Origin: Arenicellales bacterium
GTDB taxonomy: Bacteria; Pseudomonadota; Gammaproteobacteria; Arenicellales; JAJDZL01
Assembly (NCBI GenBank): GCA_951813075.1
Contig: OX638343.1
Coordinates: forward strand, 3,077,571 to 3,141,570
Reading direction: 5' to 3'
DNA length: 64,000 bases
In this document: piece by piece, positions 17,301 through 29,300 of the stretch
Numbering within the stretch: position 1 is the stretch's first letter
Layout: each line of letters begins with the position of its first letter
Notes under the pieces: model-generated
Databases searched by the model: none
What the model was told of the DNA's origin: nothing
What the model saw: only the letters and a program-made list of their open reading frames with translations
Translations under genes and position numbers: made by a program

Positions 17301-20300
17301 ATTCCCCGATTGACAGGGACGGTAGTGGGGACAGTACCCTGACCCTGCAGGCGGGACACGATCTCATCATCAATGCTGACATCAAGGGCACCATGGGCGC
17401 CCATAGTTTCATATTCGAGGCGGATTCGCCCAGATCGTCCAGTAACGATGGCGACGGAACGTTGAAGATTGCCAGCGGTGTCACCATCGAATCGAACAAT
17501 GGTGACATCACGCTGATTGGCGCTGAATTCGACATCAATGCGACGAGTATGACGAGTATAGACGCTGGAACGGGGGACATATATGTCGCGCCGTCCCAAG
17601 CTTCCTTGATGACGATCAGCACGACGGCCGATCTGAGCCTTGCGGAAATCGGGAGGTTCACCACTTCGGGCACGATTTACATCGGGACTGCGACCACCGG
17701 ACCGTCCGGATCGGGCGGTCCGGGCATTTCGATATCGGTGACCGGCATCACAGTGAGCGAAGCTCTGACCATCAGCGGCAGTGCATCGCTTGTTCTGGAT
17801 TCCGGCGGTAGGACAACGCTGAGCGCGGATGTCTCCACTAATGGCAATATCACATTCGAGGATGCAGTGACTCTGGCCGCCAACGTGACGGTGGACAGTG
17901 ATGCGAACGACGATGGTGCGGGCGGCGACATCACGTTCACCTCGACGGTGGACAGTACCATTCATCCGTTGCACGGTTACAGGATGCTGACGCTGGACGC
18001 CGCCGACGGTTCGGTGGCACTGCAGGGTGTGGTAGGCAATACTTCCTCGTTGACGAATCTGTCGGGTCTGTCGGTGACCGGCGGTTCGATCACGCTGAGT
18101 GCGGATGTCTCGACCGACGATGGCGACATCACGTTCAGCGGTCCGGTGACGCTTGCTGCCAACGTGACGGTGGACAGCGATGCGTTGGGCGGCACCACGG
18201 GCGGCAACATCAAGTTTGAATCGACGGTGGATGGCGACTATGCGCTGACGCTGGATGCCGGCGGCGGTACGGTGGAATTGCAGGGTGCGGTTGGCGCTGC
18301 CACCAAGCTTGTGAGTCTGGCGGTGACCGGCGGTACGATCAAGCTGAGTGCGGATATCTCGACCGACAATGGTGCGATCACCTTCACCGGTGCGGTGGAG
18401 CTGGTCGGCGATGTGACGGTGGACAGCGATTCGGCGGGCGGCGCCATCACGTTCACCTCGACGGTGATCTCGGCGGCGGGTGGCAACAGGACGCTGACGG
18501 TGAACGCCGGCAGCGGTGCGGTGGAGTTTCGGGGTGCGGTGGGCGTCACCGACACCACCGACCCCACCACCAAGCTGGCGAGTCTGACAGTGGACGGTGG
18601 TCAGATCGACCTGGACACTGTGGCGACGACCGGTGCCATCGAAATCGAGAGCGGTACGGGCACTAATGAGGGCATTGATCTGAACGGGGCGAGCTACAAG
18701 AGCGACGACGGCGACATCACGTTCAGAGGTCCGGTGGACCTGCACGCCAACGTGACGGTGGACAGCGATGCAGACCAAGATGCCACGGATGGCGATATCA
18801 CGTTCACCTCGACGGTGGACGGCGCTCATGCGCTGACGCTGGATGCCAACTTAGGCACATCGGGTCAGAATCCCGTCGGCGGTACGGTGACACTACAGGG
18901 TGCGGCGGGCGGCACGACCAAGCTTGCGAGTCTGGAGGTGGACAGTGCAAGGGTGTCGCTGAAGAGCGTGAGCACTACTGGATTCATTACGATTAACGGC
19001 AACAATATTTATCTGGACGGAAACTACTTAAGTGACGCCGGTCACATCACTATTGACGTTTACACAGATGCTATTGCAGTGCTGTATCTGGATGGTGCAG
19101 TAAGAGTGGACAGCGATGCCGCGAACCGCAACATCAAAATCAGCGCGTGGGTGACCGGCGGTCACATGCTGACGCTGGACTCCGGCGGCGGTGAGGTTAA
19201 TGTGGCAGGTGAAATAGGCAGCATCACCAAGCTGGCGAGTCTGACGGTGGTTGGCGGTCAGATCGAACTGCACAATGTGGCGACGACCGGTCCTATCGAC
19301 ATCGAGGGTACGGATATCGACCTGAACGGGGCGAGCTACCAGAGCGACGACGGCGCCATCACGTTCAGCGGTCCGGTGGGCCTTGTTGTTAACGTGACGG
19401 TGAAAAGCGATGCGAACAACGATGGCACGGGCGGCGACATCAAGTTCACCTCGACGGTGACTTCGCAGACGATGTCGGGCGTGCCCAACAGATGGCTGAC
19501 GCTGGATGCCGGCGGCGGTACGGTGGAATTTCAGGGTGTGGTGGGCGGCACGATTGCGACCACCGCGCTGAGGAGACTGACGGTGACCGGCGGAAAGATC
19601 GAGCTGAGTGCGAATGTCTCGACTGACAATGGCGCCATCACCTTCACCGGTGCGGTGGAGCTGCTCGGCGATGTGACGGTGGACAGCGATTCGGCGGGCG
19701 GCGACATCAAGTTCACCTCGACGGTGGACTCGGCGTCGGGTGGCAACAGGACGCTGACGGTGAACGCCGGCAGTGGTATGGTGGCTTTTGAGGGTGCGGT
19801 GGGCGCCACCACCAAGCTGTCGGGTCTGACGGTGGACGGTGGTCAGATTGACCTTGACACTGTGGCGACGACCGGTGCGATCGACATCGAGGGTACGAAC
19901 ATTGATCTGAACGGGGCGAGCTACAAGAGCGAAAACGGCGTTGTCAAGTTCACCGGGCCGGTGGACCTGCACGCTGACGTGACGGTGGAAAGTGATGTGG
20001 ACGGCAGCAGTGCGGCAGGCGGCAAAATCACGTTCACCTCGACGGTGGAAGGCGCTCAGGCGCTGGTGCTGAATGCCGGCGGCGGTGCGGTGGAACTTCA
20101 GGGTGCGGTGGGCGGCACCAGCGCTACCAGCAAGCTTGCGAGTCTGGCGGTGACCGGTGGTGAGATCAAGCTGAGTGCGAATGTCTCGACCGACAATGGC
20201 ACCATCACCTTCACCGGTGCGGTGGACCTGCTCGGCGATGTGACGGTGGACAGCGATTCGGCGGGCGGCGACATCAAGTTCACCTCGACGGTGGACGGCG

Positions 20301-23300
20301 CTCATGCGCTGACGGTGAACGCCGGCAGTGGTACGGTGGCTTTTGAGGGTGCGGTGGGCGCCACCACCAAGCTGTCGAGTCTGACGGTGACCGGCGGTCA
20401 GGTCAACGTTGACACCGTGGCGACGACCGGCAATATCAACATTAATGGCAGTACGGGCATTGCCCTGAATGGAGCGACCTACGCCAGCGATAACGGTGAC
20501 ATCACCTTTGGCGGTGCGGGGGGTGTGACGATCAGTGGCAGTTCGGACAGTACCGTGTCCCTGCAGGCGGGGGGCAATCTCACCATCAATACCAACATCA
20601 CCGGCCGCAATGGCGCCCATAGTTTGATATTCGAGGCGGATTCGCCCGGATTGTCCAGCAACGATGGCACCGGAACGTTGAAGATTGCCAGCGGAGTCAC
20701 CATCACATCAAACAATGGTGACATCACGCTGATTGGTGCAGAGTTTGAAATCGATACGACGAGCAGCATCAATGCCGGAACGGGTGACATCTATGTCGCG
20801 CCGTCGCAAGCGACTGCTGCGATGATAATCAGCAATGCGGCGACGGGCAATCTGAGCAATGCTGAAATCGGCACATTCACCACTTCAGGCACGATTTACA
20901 TCGGGACTGCGACGATCGGACCGGGCGGCGCTGGCAGTTCGATCTCGGCGAGTTCCATCACAGTAAGTGAAGATCTGACCATCAGCGACAGTGCATCGCT
21001 TGTTCTGAGAACTGGTGGAGACATAACGGTAAGTAATTCGATTGTCAAGAGCGGCAGTGCGGACAGTACCCTGGCCCTGCAGGCGGGGGGCGCTCTCACC
21101 ATCAATGCCAACATCACCGGCAGCATGGGTGCCCATAGTTTCATCTTTGAGGCGGATTCGCCCGGATCGTCCAATAACGATGGCACCGGAACGTTGACGA
21201 TTGCCAGCGGAGTCATCATCACATCGAACAATGGTGACATCACGCTGATTGGTGCTACGTTCGACATCGATACGTCGAGCAGCATAGACGCTGGAACAGG
21301 GGACATATATGTCGCGCCGTCGCGAGCTGTCGCGATGATGATCAGCACAGCGGCGAGCGATCTGAGCAATACCAATCTGAGCAATGCTGAAATCGGGACG
21401 TTCACCACATCGGGCACGATCCACATTGGGAATGCGACAACCGGTGCTGGCAGTTCGATATCGGCAACCTCCATCACAGTAAGTCAAGTTCTGACCATCA
21501 GTGGCAGTGCATCGCTTGTTCTGGATTCCGGCGGTGCGACAACGCTGAGCGCAGAAGTCTCGACTGACGATGGCGATATCACATTCGAGGATGCAGTGAC
21601 CCTGAGCGCAGATGTCTCGACCGACGATGGCGATATCACATTCAAGGACGCAGTGACCCTGGGAGCGGACGTGACGGTGGACTCTGATGTGGACGAAGAC
21701 ACTGACGACGGTGCAATCACATTTGAATCGACGGTGGACGGCGGCTATGGGCTGACGCTGGACACCGACGGCGGTGGTGCGGTGGCGCTTCAGGGTGCGG
21801 TGGGCGCCACCACCAAGCTGTCGGGTCTGACGGTGGACGGTGGTCAGATTGACCTTGACACTGTGGCGACGACCGGTGCGATCGACATCGAGGGTACGAA
21901 CATTGATCTGAACGGGGCGAGCTACAAGAGCGAAAACGGCGTTGTCAAGTTCACCGGGCCGGTGGACCTGCACGCTGACGTGACGGTGGAAAGTGATGTG
22001 GACGGCAGCAGTGCGGCAGGCGGCAAAATCACGTTCACCTCGACGGTGGAAGGCGCTCAGGCGCTGGTGCTGAATGCCGGCGGCGGTGCGGTGGAACTTC
22101 AGGGTGCGGTGGGCGGCACCAGCGCTACCAGCAAGCTTGCGAGTCTGGCGGTGACCGGCGGTGAGATCAAGCTGAGTGCGAATGTCTCGACCGACAATGG
22201 TGCGATCACCTTCACCGGTGCGGTGGAGCTGCTCGGCGATGTGACGGTGGACAGCGATTCGGCGGGCGGCGACATCAAGTTCACCTCGACGGTGGACGGC
22301 GCTCATGCGCTGACGGTGAACGCCGGCAGTGGTACGGTGGCTTTTGAGGGTGCGGTGGGCGCCACCACCAAGCTGTCGGAGCTGGCGGTGACCGGCGGTG
22401 AGATCAAGCTGAGTGCGAATGTCTCGACTGACAATGGCGCCATCACCTTCACCGGTGCGGTGGAGCTGCTCGGCGATGTGACGGTGGACAGCGATTCGGC
22501 GGGCGGCGACATCAAGTTCACCTCGACGGTGGACGGCGCTCATGCGCTGACGGTGAACGCCGGCAGTGGTACGGTGGCTTTTGAGGGTGCGGTGGGCGCC
22601 ACCACCAAGCTGTCGGAGCTGGCGGTGACCGGCGGTGAGATCAAGCTGAGTGCGAATGTCTCGACTGACAATGGCGCCATCACCTTCACCGGTGCGGTGG
22701 AGCTGCTCGGCGATGTGACGGTGGACAGCGATTCGGCGGGCGGCGACATCAAGTTCACCTCGACGGTGGACGGCGCTCATGCGCTGACGGTGAACGCCGG
22801 CAGTGGTGCGGTGGCTTTTGAGGGTGCGGTGGGCGCCACCACCAAGCTGTCGGAGCTGGCGGTGACCGGCGGTGAGATCAAGCTGAGTGCGAATGTCTCG
22901 ACCGACAATGGTGCGATCACCTTCACCGGTGCGGTGGAGCTGCTCGGCGATGTGACGGTGGACAGCGATTCGGCGGGCGGCGACATCAAGTTCACCTCGA
23001 CGGTGGACTCGGCGTCGGGTGGCAACAGGACGCTGACGGTGAACGCCGGCAGTGGTATGGTGGCTTTTGAGGGTGCGGTGGGCGCCACCAGCGCTACCAG
23101 CAAGCTTGCGAGTCTGGCGGTGACCGGCGGAAAGATCGAGCTGAGTGCGAATGTCTCGACCGACAATGGTGCGATCACCTTCACCGGTGCGGTGGAGCTG
23201 CTCGGCGATGTGACGGTGGACAGCGATTCGGCGGGCGGCGACATCAAGTTCACCTCGACGGTGGACTCGGCGTCGGGTGGCAACAGGACGCTGACGGTGA

Positions 23301-26300
23301 ACGCCGGCAGTGGTATGGTGGCTTTTGAGGGTGCGGTGGGCGCCACCACCAAGCTGTCGGGTCTGACGGTGGACGGTGGTCAGATTGACCTTGACACTGT
23401 GGCGACGACCGGTGCGATCGACATCGAGGGTACGAACATTGATCTGAACGGGGCGAGCTACCAGAGCGAAGACGGCGACATAACGTTCAGAGGTCCGGTG
23501 GACCTGCACGCTGACGTGACGGTGGAAAGTGATGTGGACGGCAGCAGTGCGGCAGGCGGCAAAATCACGTTCACCTCGACGGTGGAAGGCGCTCAGGCGC
23601 TGGTGCTGAATGCCGGCGGCGGTGCGGTGGAACTTCAGGGTGCGGTGGGCGGCACCAGCGCTACCAGCAAGCTTGCGAGTCTGGCGGTGACCGGCGGTGA
23701 GATCAAGCTGAGTGCGAATGTCTCGACCGACAATGGTGCGATCACCTTCACCGGTGCGGTGGAGCTGCTCGGCGATGTGACGGTGGACAGCGATTCGGCG
23801 GGCGGCGACATCAAGTTCACCTCGACGGTGGACGGCGCTCATGCGCTGACGGTGAACGCCGGCAGTGGTACGGTGGCTTTTGAGGGTGCGGTGGGCGCCA
23901 CCACCAAGCTGTCGGAGCTGGCGGTGACCGGCGGTGAGATCAAGCTGAGTGCGAATGTCTCGACTGACAATGGCGCCATCACCTTCACCGGTGCGGTGGA
24001 GCTGCTCGGCGATGTGACGGTGGACAGCGATTCGGCGGGCGGCGACATCAAGTTCACCTCGACGGTGGACGGCGCTCATGCGCTGACGGTGAACGCCGGC
24101 AGTGGTACGGTGGCTTTTGAGGGTGCGGTGGGCGCCACCAGCGCTACCAGCAAGCTTGCGAGTCTGGCGGTGACCGGCGGAAAGATCGAGCTGAGTGCGA
24201 ATGTCTCGACCGACAATGGTGCGATCACCTTCACCGGTGCGGTGGAGCTGCTCGGCGATGTGACGGTGGACAGCGATTCGGCGGGCGGCGACATCAAGTT
24301 CACCTCGACGGTGGACTCGGCGTCGGGTGGCAACAGGACGCTGACGGTGAACGCCGGCAGTGGTATGGTGGCTTTTGAGGGTGCGGTGGGCGCCACCACC
24401 AAGCTGTCGGGTCTGACGGTGGACGGTGGTCAGATTGACCTTGACACTGTGGCGACGACCGGTGCGATCGACATCGAGGGTACGAACATTGATCTGAACG
24501 GGGCGAGCTACAAGAGCGAAAACGGCGTTGTCAAGTTCACCGGGCCGGTGGACCTGCACGCTGACGTGACGGTGGAAAGTGATGTGGACGGCAGCAGTGC
24601 GGCAGGCGGCAAAATCACGTTCACCTCGACGGTGGAAGGCGCTCAGGCGCTGGTGCTGAATGCCGGCGGCGGTGCGGTGGAACTTCAGGGTGCGGTGGGC
24701 GGCACCAGCGCTACCAGCAAGCTTGCGAGTCTGGCGGTGACCGGCGGTGAGATCAAGCTGAGTGCGAATGTCTCGACCGACAATGGTGCGATCACCTTCA
24801 CCGGTGCGGTGGAGCTGCTCGGCGATGTGACGGTGGACAGCGATTCGGCGGGCGGCGACATCAAGTTCACCTCGACGGTGGACGGCGCTCATGCGCTGAC
24901 GGTGAACGCCGGCAGTGGTACGGTGGCTTTTGAGGGTGCGGTGGGCGCCACCAGCGCTACCAGCAAGCTTGCGAGTCTGGCGGTGACCGGCGGAAAGATC
25001 GAGCTGAGTGCGAATGTCTCGACCGACAATGGTGCGATCACCTTCACCGGTGCGGTGGAGCTGCTCGGCGATGTGACGGTGGACAGCGATTCGGCGGGCG
25101 GCGACATCAAGTTCACCTCGACGGTGGACTCGGCGTCGGGTGGCAACAGGACGCTGACGGTGAACGCCGGCAGTGGTATGGTGGCTTTTGAGGGTGCGGT
25201 GGGCGCCACCACCAAGCTGTCGGGTCTGACGGTGGACGGTGGTCAGATTGACCTTGACACTGTGGCGACGACCGGTGCGATCGACATCGAGGGTACGAAC
25301 ATTGATCTGAACGGGGCGAGCTACAAGAGCGAAAACGGCGTTGTCAAGTTCACCGGGCCGGTGGACCTGCACGCTGACGTGACGGTGGAAAGTGATGTGG
25401 ACGGCAGCAGTGCGGCAGGCGGCAAAATCACGTTCACCTCGACGGTGGAAGGCGCTCAGGCGCTGGTGCTGAATGCCGGCGGCGGTTCGGTGGAACTTCA
25501 GGGTGCGGTGGGCGGCACCAGCGCTACCAGCAAGCTTGCGAGTCTGGCGGTGACCGGCGGTGAGATCAAGCTGAGTGCGAATGTCTCGACTGACAATGGC
25601 GCCATCACCTTCACCGGTGCGGTGGAGCTGCTCGGCGATGTGACGGTGGACAGCGATTCGGCGGGCGGCGACATCAAGTTCACCTCGACGGTGGACTCGG
25701 CGTCGGGTGGCAACAGGACGCTGACGGTGAACGCCGGCAGTGGTATGGTGGCTTTTGAGGGTGCGGTGGGCGCCACCAGCGCTACCAGCAAGCTTGCGAG
25801 TCTGGCGGTGACCGGCGGAAAGATCGAGCTGAGTGCGAATGTCTCGACCGACAATGGTGCGATCACCTTCACCGGTGCGGTGGATCTGCTCGGCGATGTG
25901 ACGGTGGACAGCGATTCGGCGGGCGGCGACATCAAGTTCACCTCGACGGTGGACTCGGCGTCGGGTGGCAACAGGACGCTGACGGTGAACGCCGGCAGTG
26001 GTATGGTGGCTTTTGAGGGTGCGGTGGGCGCCACCACCAAGCTGTCGGGTCTGACGGTGGACGGTGGTCAGATTGACCTTGACACTGTGGCGACGACCGG
26101 TGCGATCGACATCGAGGGTACGAACATTGATCTGAACGGGGCGAGCTACAAGAGCGAAAATGGTGTTGTCAAGTTCACCGGGCCGGTGGACCTGCACGCT
26201 GACGTGACGGTGGAAAGTGATGTGGACGGCAGCAGTGCGGCAGGCGGCAAAATCACGTTCACCTCGACGGTGGAAGGCGCTCAGGCGCTGGTGCTGAATG

Positions 26301-29300
26301 CCGGCGGCGGTGCGGTGGAACTTCAGGGTGCGGTGGGCGGCACCAGCGCTACCAGCAAGCTTGCGAGTCTGGCGGTGACCGGCGGTGAGATCAAGCTGAG
26401 TGCGAATGTCTCGACCGACAATGGTGCGATCACCTTCACCGGTGCGGTGGAGCTGCTCGGCGATGTGACGGTGGACAGCGATTCGGCGGGCGGCGACATC
26501 AAGTTCACCTCGACGGTGGACGGCGCTCATGCGCTGACGGTGAACGCCGGCAGTGGTACGGTGGCTTTTGAGGGTGCGGTGGGCGCCACCACCAAGCTGT
26601 CGGAGCTGGCGGTGACCGGCGGTGAGATCAAGCTGAGTGCGAATGTCTCGACTGACAATGGCGCCATCACCTTCACCGGTGCGGTGGAGCTGCTCGGCGA
26701 TGTGACGGTGGACAGCGATTCGGCGGGCGGCGACATCAAGTTCACCTCGACGGTGGACGGCGCTCATGCGCTGACGGTGAACGCCGGCAGTGGTACGGTG
26801 GCTTTTGAGGGTGCGGTGGGCGCCACCACCAAGCTGTCGGAGCTGGCGGTGACCGGCGGTGAGATCAAGCTGAGTGCGAATGTCTCGACTGACAATGGCG
26901 CCATCACCTTCACCGGTGCGGTGGAGCTGCTCGGCGATGTGACGGTGGACAGCGATTCGGCGGGCGGCGACATCAAGTTCACCTCGACGGTGGACTCGGC
27001 GTCGGGTGGCAACAGGACGCTGACGGTGAACGCCGGCAGTGGTACGGTGGCTTTTGAGGGTGCGGTGGGCGCCACCAGCGCTACCAGCAAGCTTGCGAGT
27101 CTGGCGGTGACCGGCGGAAAGATCGAGCTGAGTGCGAATGTCTCGACCGACAATGGTGCGATCACCTTCACCGGTGCGGTGGAGCTGCTCGGCGATGTGA
27201 CGGTGGACAGCGATTCGGCGGGCGGCGACATCAAGTTCACCTCGACGGTGGACTCGGCGTCGGGTGGCAACAGGACGCTGACGGTGAACGCCGGCAGTGG
27301 TATGGTGGCTTTTGAGGGTGCGGTGGGCGCCACCACCAAGCTGTCGGGTCTGACGGTGGACGGTGGTCAGATTGACCTTGACACTGTGGCGACGACCGGT
27401 GCGATCGACATCGAGGGTACGAACATTGATCTGAACGGGGCGAGCTACAAGAGCGAAAACGGTGTTGTCAAGTTCACCGGGCCGGTGGACCTGCACGCTG
27501 ACGTGACGGTGGAAAGTGATGTGGACGGCAGCAGTGCGGCAGGCGGCGACATCAAGTTCACCTCGACGGTGGAAGGCGCTCAGGCGCTGGTGCTGAATGC
27601 CGGCGGCGGTGCGGTGGAACTTCAGGGTGCGGTGGGCGGCACCAGCGCTACCAGCAAGCTTGCGAGTCTGGCGGTGACCGGCGGTGAGATCAAGCTGAGT
27701 GCGAATGTCTCGACCGACAATGGTGCGATCACCTTCACCGGTGCGGTGGAGCTGCTCGGCGATGTGACGGTGGACAGCGATTCGGCGGGCGGCGACATCA
27801 AGTTCACCTCGACGGTGGACGGCGCTCATGCGCTGACGGTGAACGCCGGCAGTGGTACGGTGGCTTTTGAGGGTGCGGTGGGCGCCACCACCAAGCTGTC
27901 GGAGCTGGCGGTGACCGGCGGTGAGATCAAGCTGAGTGCGAATGTCTCGACTGACAATGGCGCCATCACCTTCACCGGTGCGGTGGAGCTGCTCGGCGAT
28001 GTGACGGTGGACAGCGATTCGGCGGGCGGCGACATCAAGTTCACCTCGACGGTGGACGGCGCTCATGCGCTGACGGTGAACGCCGGCAGTGGTACGGTGG
28101 CTTTTGAGGGTGCGGTGGGCGCCACCACCAAGCTGTCGGAGCTGGCGGTGACCGGCGGTGAGATCAAGCTGAGTGCGAATGTCTCGACTGACAATGGTGC
28201 GATCACCTTCACCGGTGCGGTGGAGCTGCTCGGCGATGTGACGGTGGACAGCGATTCGGCGGGCGGCGACATCAAGTTCACCTCGACGGTGGACTCGGCG
28301 TCGGGTGGCAACAGGACGCTGACGGTGAACGCCGGCAGTGGTATGGTGGCTTTTGAGGGTGCGGTGGGCGCCACCAGCGCTACCAGCAAGCTTGCGAGTC
28401 TGGCGGTGACCGGCGGAAAGATCGAGCTGAGTGCGAATGTCTCGACTGACAATGGTGCGATCACCTTCACCGGTGCGGTGGAGCTGCTCGGCGATGTGAC
28501 GGTGGACAGCGATTCGGCGGGCGGCGACATCAAGTTCACCTCGACGGTGGACTCGGCGTCGGGTGGTAACAGGACGCTGACGGTAAACGCCGGCAGTGGT
28601 ATGGTGGCTTTTGAGGGTGCGGTGGGCGCCACCACCAAGCTGTCGGGTCTGACGGTGGACGGTGGTCAGATTGACCTTGACACTGTGGCGACGACCGGTG
28701 CGATCGACATCGAGGGTACGAACATTGATCTGAACGGGGCGAGCTACAAGAGCGAAAACGGCGTTGTCAAGTTCACCGGGCCGGTGGACCTGCACGCTGA
28801 CGTGACGGTGGAAAGTGATGTGGACGGCAGCAGTGCGGCAGGCGGCAAAATCACGTTCACCTCGACGGTGGAAGGCGCTCAGGCGCTGGTGCTGAATGCC
28901 GGCGGCGGTGCGGTGGAACTTCAGGGTGCGGTGGGCGGCACCAGCGCTACCAGCAAGCTTGCGAGTCTGGCGGTGACCGGCGGTGAGATCAAGCTGAGTG
29001 CGAATGTCTCGACCGACAATGGTGCGATCACCTTCACCGGTGCGGTGGAGCTGCTCGGCGATGTGACGGTGGACAGCGATTCGGCGGGCGGCGACATCAA
29101 GTTCACCTCGACGGTGGACGGCGCTCATGCGCTGACGGTGAACGCCGGCAGTGGTACGGTGGCTTTTGAGGGTGCGGTGGGCGCCTCCACCAAGCTGTCG
29201 GGTCTGACGGTGGACGGTGGTCAGATCGACCTGGACGCCGTGGCGACGACCGGCAATATCGACATCGAGGGCAGTACGGGCATTGCCCTGAATGGCGTGA

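Noticed and set aside
19590..29210. Regular direct repeats that could suggest a CRISPR array
   Set aside because: The repeats are 237 bp or more, directly abutting, in one reading frame and without unique spacers; no cas genes are present.
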